Under the pieces are notes generated by a model, which was not told where the DNA came from, made no database searches, and saw only the letters and a program-made list of their open reading frames with translations. Made by a program: the position numbers and the translations under genes. 64,000 bases of DNA from Phallusia mammillata (lineage: Eukaryota > Chordata > Ascidiacea > Phlebobranchia > Ascidiidae). The stretch is from contig QLIY01000458.1 of the NCBI GenBank assembly GCA_003260075.1, positions 1 through 64,000 on the forward strand, read 5' to 3'. Below are positions 24,212-36,200 of this stretch, piece by piece; positions within the stretch are counted from its first letter, which is position 1; each line of letters starts with the position of its first letter.

Positions 24212-27200
24212 ATGCGTGATACAGAACAAGAATTTTTTGAAGAATGCAAGAAGGGAAATGTGAATAAACTAAAGAACCTGATTGATCTTGGAATTGATTT
24301 AAATATTGTCAGAAGTAGCAACAGCAAAGATGGAAAAGTGAGTTTAATCAACTGTTGATATACTTTAAATAGTTTGTGTGTAAAATTGTAAGGTTTCCTA
24401 TACCAGCAATATAATATGAATGATAACAAATAGTTTAAAGTAAAATTAGCTTACAAATTTTTTTGCAGGAAATGTCAGCATTGTGTGTGGCTTCCCTTGA
24501 AGGTCAACTAGAGGTCGTGAAGTTCCTCATTTCAAGATCAGCTGACGTCAACTATCGAAGCAAAGTAAGTTGTAGAAAATCAAAAATGCATTATGAAAAG
24601 AGAAATAAAGCATAGTATAAACAAGATCTTGATGCTGTTAGGGCAAAAATATCCCACAATCTTAGGGACAAATGACTGAACTTTTCATGTGAACTAATCA
24701 TTACAACATTTTACCAGCCACATTTAAAAAGGTCAAATAATCATTTTAGCAAGGTTTGACTGAGGAAGAAAGTTTTATTGGCTGAAACATTTTGACTCAT
24801 AGCATCTGTTTGTACAATGGCTTTTTCTTCCATAATTTATTGCAGTTCCTCATGCGATGTGCCATTTGTATTTTTTTTCAGACTGGGGAAAGTGCATTGT
24901 TTCTTGCAGCACAAAAAGGACATGCCAAAATTGTACAATGTCTTTTGGAAGCCGGTGCAAAGATGGTTTACACTGCAAAATCAGGGGTATGTTTCTTAAC
25001 ACTAAACACAGATCTATTCATATTTTGTCTGGGAAATACTGATTTATAACTGGCATGCTTTAATACAGTAGTTCCCAACCTTTTTGTAGCAACACACCCC
25101 ATCATAAATTCAGAAGATCTCTTTTGTACAAATACTTAAGAATTTAGAAGTTTGAATTTTTTTGGTTTTGCCATCTCATTAAATCATCAGTTCATTCAAG
25201 CCCAATATATGTCAATACTGCATTGACATTAAGTGGGGGGGGGGTATCCCTTTTGTACAAATACTTAGAATTTAGAAGTTTGAAATTTTTTGGTTTTGCC
25301 ATCTTATTAAATCTTCAGTTCATTCAAGCCCAATATATGTCAATACTGCATTGACATTAAGTGTTTTGGCAATTTATGCCACTTTGAGATGCCTGTTGTT
25401 ATTCAATTCATTTTATTTATTTTTCTATTTTTTATTTATTTATTTATTTATTTTTTTTTATTCAATTCATTTTTTCTTCAGGAACATGCAATTTGCAAAA
25501 ACTGGGAGGTGTTTTGTCAAGCTTTGCGCCATGCTTACCCGAAAGATATCGATGCCCCTGAAAACTCTGCGTACAAATCGGTTGCCCAAGTTCTGATTGA
25601 CCATAATGCCGACAGCAACAGGCCAAATGTCATGTATGAAGCGGTAAGTGGGATGCCGTGTTCAACCTGTTATTCTGTAATTTTGAAGTGTGTAATATTT
25701 AGGAAACGGTCAATGTTACAGCTGGTTTGAAGTTTGGTTTATTAATCACATTTAAACTTGGTCATTTGCAGTGTGTTGATTTTAACAAATAAGTCATGCC
25801 TTGTAAAATATACAGAAATATATATTTTCATGCTAAAATGTTTGTTTTTGATGCTTAAAAACACCTGGTTTAGCAAGAATAGACAAATGGTACCAAGTGT
25901 TTTGTATAGCTGTTTTAAAACTACTAAAACAGGGCAAATTGGGAAAGTGTATTGCTTTGAACAAGACAAAAAATAATAAATAAAGCAAGTAGGGTACCCA
26001 GTGGATCTTGGCTTCTAAAAGCAAACATGATTTTGTAGCTCTTAAACACTGGTTAAATACTGAAACCTCCACTTTTTGCAGCTATACTGTGAGTTGACGG
26101 TGTTTGCAAACCCAATTGCTGTTTATTGTGTCGGAGTTTACTCTATGCTGAATGGGCAACAAAATTCCGCTCTTTTTTGTGAGGAACATTTTCTCAACGC
26201 GATTTGCCGAGCTTCTCATGTCTCCACTGTCTCTGACTTCATCAACACAATTCAATGTCTTCTGGAAGCTAGCAAGCCAAAACAAAAAGATGTAAGCATA
26301 AATCAACTAACTGTTAACATCTCAAAATAACACTTAAATGCTTAGTTTAAAAAAGAATTTGACTAAAATATACAAGTTTGGCAATTTAATTTCAATAAAA
26401 GATTATTTGTTCCTAAATTTTGGCCTTTTTTAGTCAGCTCTGAAAAAATGTAATAACCAAGATTGCAAAACATGAAACAAAAATGAAAAAAGTTAAAAAT
26501 GTTTATTTTTTTGTTGACCTCATCTGCTCTGTTTTTAGGCAGCCCTAAAACTTGTGAAGGCTTTCAACTGGGCTGATTTGCTGATTCGTCTCTCAGAGGA
26601 TCATTCAAGGTCGGCTGGAGGTCAACAAGACCTTCAATCAAGGTTGAAGGTCGTTGGTAAATTGATGAACGTACTGCAACTCCTTGTCAGCAACTTTAGC
26701 AATCGGTAAGCTAAAGTTTATCTTAGAACAGTGGTTCTCAAAGTATGGGTCGCGCAGGGTCAAAAAATGGGGGGGGGGGGGCTGTGTCGGAGTTTACTCT
26801 ACTCTGAATGGACAACAAAATTCCGCTCTATTTTGTGAGGAACATTTTCTCAACGCGATTTGCCGAGCTTCTCATGTCTCCACTGTCTCTGACTTCATCA
26901 ACACAATTCAATGTCTTCTGGAAGCTAGCAAGCCAAAACAAAAAGATGTAAGCATGAATCCTAACNCTATCAATCATCATGGTACTGCAAAGCCACAATG
27001 TGTGTTGTGTTATGTAGTATTGTCGAATCGAACTCGTTAAACCTGCAGCCATTTTGACATGGGCAGACTCCTATGCGGCGACGACGTGGCCTCGAAATTG
27101 TTACATTTTTTGATGTTTGAGGCTTGAGTCGTGAGACGTTTATAAAACTCAGATTTGGGTCACGGTCAAAAAAGTTTGAGAACCACTGTCTTAGAATTTA

Positions 27201-30200
27201 GTGCTTATGTGAAACAAATTTTGCCTAGTTGTAAAAAAAATTATGGATTGGTTAAAACCTGTAAAAGATTATAATATTATAAAAAATTTGCTATTATTTA
27301 CCACAGAACCAGTCTTAAAGTATAGGTGCTTGTTTCACCAAGTAGTTCCCTATCATGTCTGTGAACCATTTCTGAAGTACTTAATGCAGAGATTTTGTTT
27401 TTGGATTGTCTGTTGCCTAAAGAATTCCAAAGCATTTAGGAATAACCTGTTTTTTACCAGTATTTTCATCGTAACAATCAATCAATCCTGTGTACAATTT
27501 TCTTATCTTTTAAGGTCTGATCTACTGGAGCAGTTCCGAACACTTTCAGCAGAAGATATGGGAAGAATTGGTCGGTTGATTAAAATATTATTGGATTATG
27601 AAACTCCATCAGAAACAGGAAAAGGTAAGTGACTGTCTTGATTTTAATCTCAGTTTTGAAGTTTTAGTTTGTAGACTACCAGCCTCATTAAATAGTAGTA
27701 TACCAGGTCCATTGAAGGTGTTATCCAAACCAAGCCGGACTCCCATGCAATCCTATATGGCAAGGCAAAAGCCAGAAAAATCTAGCCTGGCCTGCAGTGG
27801 CTTGGTTCAGTATGACGCCTTCAATTGGCCTGGAGTACTACACTTTTTTATGTGTATGCCATGATCGCTGGTCTGCATGGACGCTTCATGGCTGGGGGGG
27901 GGGGGGGGGGGGGGGGGGGGGCATCTTTTAGTTTATTCTTTCTTTTAATTAAAGCACCCAAATATCACCTTACTTGGCTTAAACATGCAGTGCCTGTTCG
28001 CCTCTGATTATGACAGTAACAATGGGCACTGTTCGATCATAACTCCATTACTATTTGTTACAGATGTTAAAAAGTTGGATGCAGCATTGGAAGACAAATC
28101 AGCTCCGTGGAATATTCTGTTTTTCCTTTTGAAACATCAACTACGAACTGGGCAGGATTCCTGTGTTAGCAGGTTAACATACTTTACATTGTGTATGTGT
28201 GTTAAGGGATTTATGGTTTAAATTATTAATTCTGTTGTCGCTTTGTTAAAAATTATTGACTGTAAACTGTAATAACTCAAACTGTAAATGGGTTTGATAT
28301 TTGAACTAAATCCCTACTACAGTTTGGACAATAAAAAAAATGTTGGGGGGGGGGATGGGTTTAATATTTGAACTAAATCCCTACTACAGTTTGGACAATA
28401 AAAAAAATGTTCAGATTTTTTTTCAAATACTTTGTTCTTTTTACTGAATGTAATTTATTAGTATTGTATTTCTATTAAAACTACACAATAAATCATTTTT
28501 TGTTTGTTCAAAGATTGCTTGTTCGAAACCCATCACCTACTGACTACGAGACTCGAATTTTGCTGAGGTCAGCTTTTTTTGTTTGTCTGTTGTTTGTTAT
28601 AAATTAAAGCTTGGTTAGATGGACATATTACTTTTATGAATATGTTTTTACATGTATGTTCATGTAGCTACTTATTTAACATGGAAAATAAGATAAGCAG
28701 TACTTAATTTCGCAATAAGAGTGTTTTTGTTTCTTTGTTTATTTATGTTTAAGTCCACAAATAATTTGTATGATAACAAATATTAGATAATTGGTACAAG
28801 TTATAATTCACCTTGGCTCAATATCCCAACTTTTTAATTTAAAAAAATGGTTGTTAAAAAAGTGTCATTTTGACACAATACCCCGGATTTAGTGGATTAG
28901 CTGATAAATGGTTTTAAGCTCCTGTTATTGACTCGATGCAGGAGCTTAGAGGATGATTTGTCGCTTGCACACATGTTACTTGACTTCGGTGTCAGATTCA
29001 ATGGTGAATGTTTGCTTAAATCTGTACAGAATGGATTGCTTGATCTAGTTAACAGGTGAGTGCTTCCACAGTGGAAATATTAGGTAGAGAAAAAAGGATT
29101 GATGTTGATTTTTATGGCACCCTTAATATGCTGGGAAGCGTTAGAAATTGTAAACAATAAATTTTGTTTTATGTGTTAAATACCCAAATTTTTTAGTCAA
29201 ATTGATATATATTATTATCTGGTTGAATTAAATGCTGTAAAAGTTCTGTGTTTTGTGAATAAAAATAGGCATGTAGTAAACAAGTTTAGCAAAGGGTTTG
29301 GTATAATGTGGCTGATTTACATGCGAAATACCGATGTGATTTGATGATATTTCAGATTTAAAAGTGACAGAGAGCTTTTGTTCTGCAAAGAAATTGACGA
29401 CTTATTGAGAATTCCTCCGTCCGTTAAAAACTCGTCGAACAGAAACATGAGAAGATGCTTGAAGGTGAATAAAAAATTTTGACCTGTTTCGTTTTCTTTA
29501 ATTTTGACCTGTATCTCCTCCTAACATAATAAAACACATATATATTGTTTCTGTAAATTGTCTTGTGTTCAAACTTTTTTTACGGTCTGTGATTTTATTG
29601 ATTTGATCCAGAAAAAGTGGTTTAAACTTTTGTCAAATTTGTACACCTGACAAATGGGTGTGTTTAAGTTAAACCCTGGATTTATACCTGGATTTTTGGG
29701 GGGGGGGTAGATTTGGTCCAGAAAAAGTGGTTTAAACTTTTGTCAAATTTATACACGTTACAAATGGGTGTGTTTAAGTTAAACCCTGGATTTATACCTG
29801 GATTTTTACCATAGGTCTTCCAAATATAAATATTAAATATTGCTACATTAACAAAACTAAATCACAAAAATGTTAAACATATTTTTGCTGCCTTTGGTCA
29901 ATAAATAAATTTTAAACAATTTTTTTTAGATAATTAAGTCACAAAGAGTAACAATGGAAGAAGAACGTCGAAAAAATGAAGCGGAACTTTTCGACGACAT
30001 CTCAAATGACCCAAAGAATCGAAAACGCAGGCGACAGCGTGGAAAAGCCAAGAAAACTAAACCCTGCCTCGCAAACGACATCATTGATCACAACGACAAC
30101 AAAAAGTGCAACGATCACATTTCTGATTCAACTGATGAGAAGGAAGAACTGGTACAAACTGATAACAAGCTGGATGTTGAAAATGATGTAGAAGATATAA

Positions 30201-33200
30201 ACGCTGATGGTGACCACGTTGATGAAAATTGTGCTGTTCCAAAAGTTGATTCCAGTAAGGGAAGGAAAAAGAAAAACAAAAAGAAAACAGGAGGAGGAAA
30301 GAAAAAAGTTGTGACAAATAAAAATGAAGAGATTAAACAAGAAGAGGAAGAGATACATGATGTAAGACTTTTTTTAAATTGGGCTTCTTAGTTCCAAGTA
30401 GGGAGAATAATGAGCTGGGGGGGGGGTGCAGGAGGGAAGAAAAAAGTTGCAACAAACAAAAATGAAGAAATTAAACAAGAAGAGGAAGAGATACATGATG
30501 TAGGATTTTTTTTAAATTGGGCTTCTTAGTTCCAAGTAGGGAGAATAATGAGCTTCTTTGTGGAGCCACCAGTGTTAAGAAGTTCGGACAATAAATTTAG
30601 TTTTGCTAGATAATTTCTTCTCTGTTTCCCTGCATCCTACCTTGAACAACTTGGCTTTGTTTTTACAGGTTTAATTTACGAAGGTATTTTGAGTACAGTA
30701 AATTAAGGACACTTATGGTGAAATTCACCCTTCTAGTTTTGAAAAGTTTTAAATCATTAGTATTTAACCTTATGTAACAAAAACCAGCTATCTGTTATTG
30801 GACACCATTTGAAACTATTTTAAAAAGGTAATGTTGCCTTTTTTTGTTTGTAGGACGGGGGGGGGGAAATTTCTTCACTGTTCTTGGCTTTATTTTTACA
30901 GGTTTAGTTTACAAAGGTATTCCGAGTACAGTAAATTAAGGACAATTTTGAAAAGTTTTGAATCATTAGTATTTAACAAAAACCAGCTGTCCTTGAAACT
31001 ATTTTAAAAAGGTAATGTTGCCTTTTTTTGTTTGTAGGACAAATCTGCTGAAATTCTGAAGAAAACAACTCAACAAAACAGATGGAGTGAAGTCGCCGTG
31101 ATAACTGCGCGTCGTCGGCGACAAAGTTCTTCATCATCCGAGTGCAGCATCGGAGCACGGAAGAGCGTCCACTTCTCACATCCGCTGGTCTTCTACGAAA
31201 ACACAAGGGGGGGGGGCCAACAAAACAGATGGAGCGAAGTAGCTGTTATAACTGCGCGTCGTCGTCGACAAAGTTCTTCATCATCTGAGTGCAGCATCGG
31301 AGCGAGGAAGAGCGTCCACTTCTCACATCCGCTGGTCTTCTACGAAAACACAAAGAAAGATCCAAATCCGAAACTGAAGCACAACGGGAACGCGCAACCA
31401 AAAATGAGCAACTTAAAACAGTGGCTGGATAGCGATACAAATATTTTGCAATCCGAAGCATATAGGACTAAATCGTTTGATAACGGCTCTCCAATTTTGG
31501 AAAATGACATCCTCGTGACGGATGGATTTAATGCAATTGATTCTGATATACCTTGGAACCCTGTATCACTGCGATGGGCTCCACGATTTGAGGATTTATC
31601 TGAAATGGATGTTGATAGTTTAAGACAGCTACATTGGACAGACAATGAGGGAAATGAACAAACAGCGTTTGTTTGTGACAATCAGAAACATCTTCACATC
31701 GGCACTGGGTAAGTTACGTAAAATAATTTGACTAAAGTCTTTAATTTGCACTTAGTTTTCAACTGTATTAACTGTAATGGGCAGGTTTTAGTATGTTTTG
31801 TGTCTTCAATAAGCAGCAGCCCAAAGTTATGCATAACATTTACTGTGTGAAGTGATTAACTGCACTTACAAAACTTCACGCCTACTTGGTACAAAATTGT
31901 ATGTAACGGTTCTGGTTCATTGGAAATGTGTTTTGCCAAGTGTTTTTAAGTGATTAATCAGAATACTATCATGTATAAACAGCACATATTCTTTTGGATT
32001 TACAGTCTTTATGTAATCAAATAAATAATGTGATTAGCTCGCATACATTTAAATTGGGGATTGTAGGCATAAGGGGAAGGGTTAATAAATTTGTTTCAAT
32101 TTTTTGCAGACCTGACTACAGTAACATTTACTTGAGTCTCACCAGTCAAGGTCAAGAGGTCGCAGTGAAGAAGGTCAACTCCAAACGAGCTCCGCTTCTC
32201 TCGCAGAAAGGAATAACCAGTCATTTATTGGATCTTCCCACACAAACTGGCCTCAATAAATACATCTCCATTGTGAAAGACAAAGGCCATTGTTATGTGG
32301 TATGATTTAAAAAATAATTAGCAAGAAATTTAATTTCCATCTTTTGAAACTCTGTAGCCTAAACACTGTTCTTTCAACTGTGCCACATAATATGTTTTAG
32401 GTGATTTGCAATCCTTCCATGCTGTTGGGTTACTAATCTTTTTGCCAAAACTATTTGCTCTGCCTGAGGTTCTAATTTAAATACAATTGAGTCATTGTTG
32501 TGTCACATACATTAACTGACACAACAATGGATCTATTGTCAAACCTGACAATTATTCCACTGTTGAAGTTTGCTTATAAATTATAATACATTACATTTTT
32601 ATCGTTACATTGGCCCCTTTTTTAATTCTTACCAGTATGAAATAAATAATCATTTTTTTACCAACAAATTTTCAGATTCAGCCAGTTGGAGAATTTTCTC
32701 TGGATGAAGTTTTCCGTCGAAAAGTTGCATCTCTTCCCATTCCTGCTGCTCAAGGCTGCCACCACCTGGCAGAAGCACTTTATTTTTTGCACCAAAACGA
32801 CATATTGCACATGGCTATCAAGGTAAGAGGCTTTGTTGAGATAAAATAAATGAACAGATTTCTAACAAGCAGATCTTTAAGTTGGTCTTTAAGTCTTTAA
32901 GCTAAAATTTTTGTAACATACACAAATCAAGACAGGCAGTGGTGCTTGTGATTCGACTTTCAATAGCTTTACCACTGAGCCTGTGTAGCTCGTTTGGTAG
33001 AGCTTCAGTTCCAAAAAGACTCTTGTATTGGGTTTTAATTCTATTGTGGACTGAGATTTTTCTAGCCTGTGCCTTGCCATTCGGGAATGCTTAGTGACCA
33101 GCTTTTTCGGTATGACCTCTTCAATAGGCCTGGTGTACTATGATGATACATTGAATTTTCTCGTGTTTATTCATGTTGACGTTGAATATAAAGGTATATT

Positions 33201-36200
33201 ATCTCAATAATCGTGTCTTTGTTTTAGCCTACAAATGTTATCCTGACATCGGACAATGAGTTACGGTTGACCGATTACGGCATACACTGTCGACAAACAT
33301 CTGCTGCTCAACGACAAACGCTCGGCCCAACTTTACCCTCGTTATGTTGGATGATGAGAGAAGTTTTTTCCGACGACAATCAACTATTGTTTACTCCAGC
33401 TTCTGATGTTGCTGTGAGTTACAAGTTAAATTGTTTATGTCAGGATTCTTTTTACTCTCTAATGCTGGTTTGTTCCAGGTGTTTGGTCAAGAAAGAGTGC
33501 TTCAAACTTATTCAAATTTACACAGATGATAGTTAGTTAATCAAATTTAATTCTTGCAAAGTTTGACTCCAGATGACTCAGTGGTTCACCCATAGGCTCC
33601 CAAAACATAATTTTTGTTTTGTAGCTTGCAAACTTGATTAGACATATATTTGCAATATGTTTGAATCATGCTAAAAAGTTCAAAATAAACAGATAACAAA
33701 CTTTGTTTTTTGAAGCAACACAAAAAATAACTACCTGATATCATTAAAATATAATATAAAGGTTGTTAAACTGTGAAGCTTAAACATTTAAGTGCTCATT
33801 GGGGGGGGGGTTTGCATCAGCAATATATCACGCGGAATGTAAGTATTTTATGTTGATTTATTTCAAATGTTGTGGCAAGAATATGCATTTCATATCCTAT
33901 GTTGGTTAGGAGAGGTTTATGTATTTTCTATCTTAATGACAAATGTCTTAGTCTTGTATACAATTTCCTATGTCAAGGGTGACCTATAGGGTTTATTTAG
34001 AGTTACATGAAAACACAACACACTACCAAGCATTTACGTTGATGTATTTCATGGGGGGGGGGTTTTGTTTTAGTCACTTGGAATGGTTATGTTCTACATG
34101 ATGACAAACGGAGGTCACCCATTCGGAGATCCAGATACTTTGCCCATTGGGGGGGGGGGAGTTTATGTATTTTCTATCTTAATGACAAATGCATTAGTCT
34201 TGTATACAATTTCCTATGTCAAGGGGCTCATAATTATTAAATTTATATCAGGGTGACCTATAGGGTTTATTTAGAGTTACAAGAAAACACAACACACTAC
34301 CAAGCATTTACGTTGATGTATTTCACAAATATATGCACAAACTGTTACAACATCATAATAAAAGTTTGTTTAGTTTAAAATACAGTTCTGTTTTTCACTT
34401 GCAAAAGATCAATAAAATTTGAGAACCACCATTTTTTGAAGTCTCATGCACGAGCATAACGGCTCAAATAAATGTTAACAGCAACATACTTAAGGCTGTT
34501 CGACAAACAGGACACAGTAGCAACTTTCAATTGGTGGATTCTTCGCAAACTCGTTGGGGTGTCGGTTTGACACTTGTGCGAAGTTTGACACTTTGCAGCG
34601 CAATGATGGGACGGCGCTTTTGCACCATTATAAAGAACGACACCCCAACGAATTTGCGAAGAAGCCACCAATTGAAAGTTGCTACTGTGTTCCGTTTATC
34701 GAACAGCCACATACTGCTGACCTCGATTTAGCCGAAGACAAATGGCTAAACAAAATCGATGAAAAAATTAACAATAAAAAAACGGTTTTACTAAGGTGTA
34801 AGTGATGTGTGTTTTTTGTCGCCTTTTACGGCTTTGATTTCGTGCATTTCTTATCATTCATTGCATGTTTAGTCAGTTTAGTCTGCTGGGCTTTCAGTTG
34901 AGAAAAGATCGTGAAGAAACTTTTAGCTTTTTCTAATTTTAATCCCTTTTATTGCTCCCTATAGACACTGAAGATGCTTTTTAGTGAAATTAATTTGTTC
35001 TTGATTCCACTAATTTTAGCCTGGAAATAAACATTTGCCAACTTGTTATTTATTACCACTTGAGTCACATAAAAAATTGACAAAGAAATGTACCCTATAT
35101 TTTTTGTGCAGGTATAATTTGAAGGCGATCGCTGACAAACCTCTTGCACACCACTTGGTTAGACACATGATACAGAAGGATGCTGATAAACGATTCACCA
35201 TGGGCGATGTAAGAACTTTAATGAACCAATTATGAAAATATTGTTGGTTACATTGTAGTATCTTTGTATGTATCGATTCTCATGCCATTTATAGTTTTAA
35301 TTTAAATTTTTGTTCAGCCAAACATGCACGTCATTCATCTTTTACTTTGTAAAACACAATTTTTCCACTTAAATCACCATCATTAGTACCTTATTCAAAT
35401 AGAATCTAATTTGCTATTTTATTGAACCTGTACACAATAAAACTTATCAAGTATCATTTTTTTAAATTCCAGGTTGTTAAACATCCTTTTCTGTGGAGTG
35501 AAGAAAAGAAAGATCATTACTTGACACTTTTAATGGAAAAGGGACTTTCAAACGCCGTGTTGGACGACGGTACAACAATCATCGAAAAACTGCAAACTGT
35601 TGAACATGTAAGTTGAAAATTAAAACAATCAACCGTTTATTCTGGGAAATATATTTTGTTTGTTGGTTTGGGAAAGGTTTGTTTTCTTAAACTGTTTGTT
35701 GTAACCTTTTTATCTATCGGTTTTATGCGACGCTTGTTTCGCTACTTTTATCATTCCTTCACCGGAAGTGGATATAAACGGGCGTAACTGATGTGGCCAG
35801 TATAAATTATGAGCATTTGCCGAAACGTTTAAAAAATAAAGCATGTCGCTTTTTACGTCTATTTGGGCCGTTACTTTGACCACTAACTTTGTTGTAATGA
35901 TGTCATACTTTGCATTTCAGGAGCTTTTGCGATCGTATGCACACCACGATAAGCTCGTTAACGTTGCTGATATTTACACTTCAAGTGGTCAAGGTCTTCT
36001 TACTCTCATGTACGACTGTGCACACAACTACAGTTTATTGTAAGTATTGTTCACATTTTGTAACAACATAAATAAAGCTATATGAACTGTTAAACTAAAT
36101 GATGTTCTTCTTGCGAAAACAGTGTGTTATTATTGAAGAAACTTGAATAGGTGTCAGAAAAAGCAAATAGACAGTATGTTTGCCAAAAGAGCATCATTTA

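Noticed and set aside
34554-34805. BED-type zinc finger in the frame FDTCAKFDTLQRNDGTALLH...HYKERH
   Set aside because: Cys spacing is x4 instead of x2 and the frame lies in a disrupted palindromic region; its 3' end joins the kinase in phase, so it is better read as kinase sequence.
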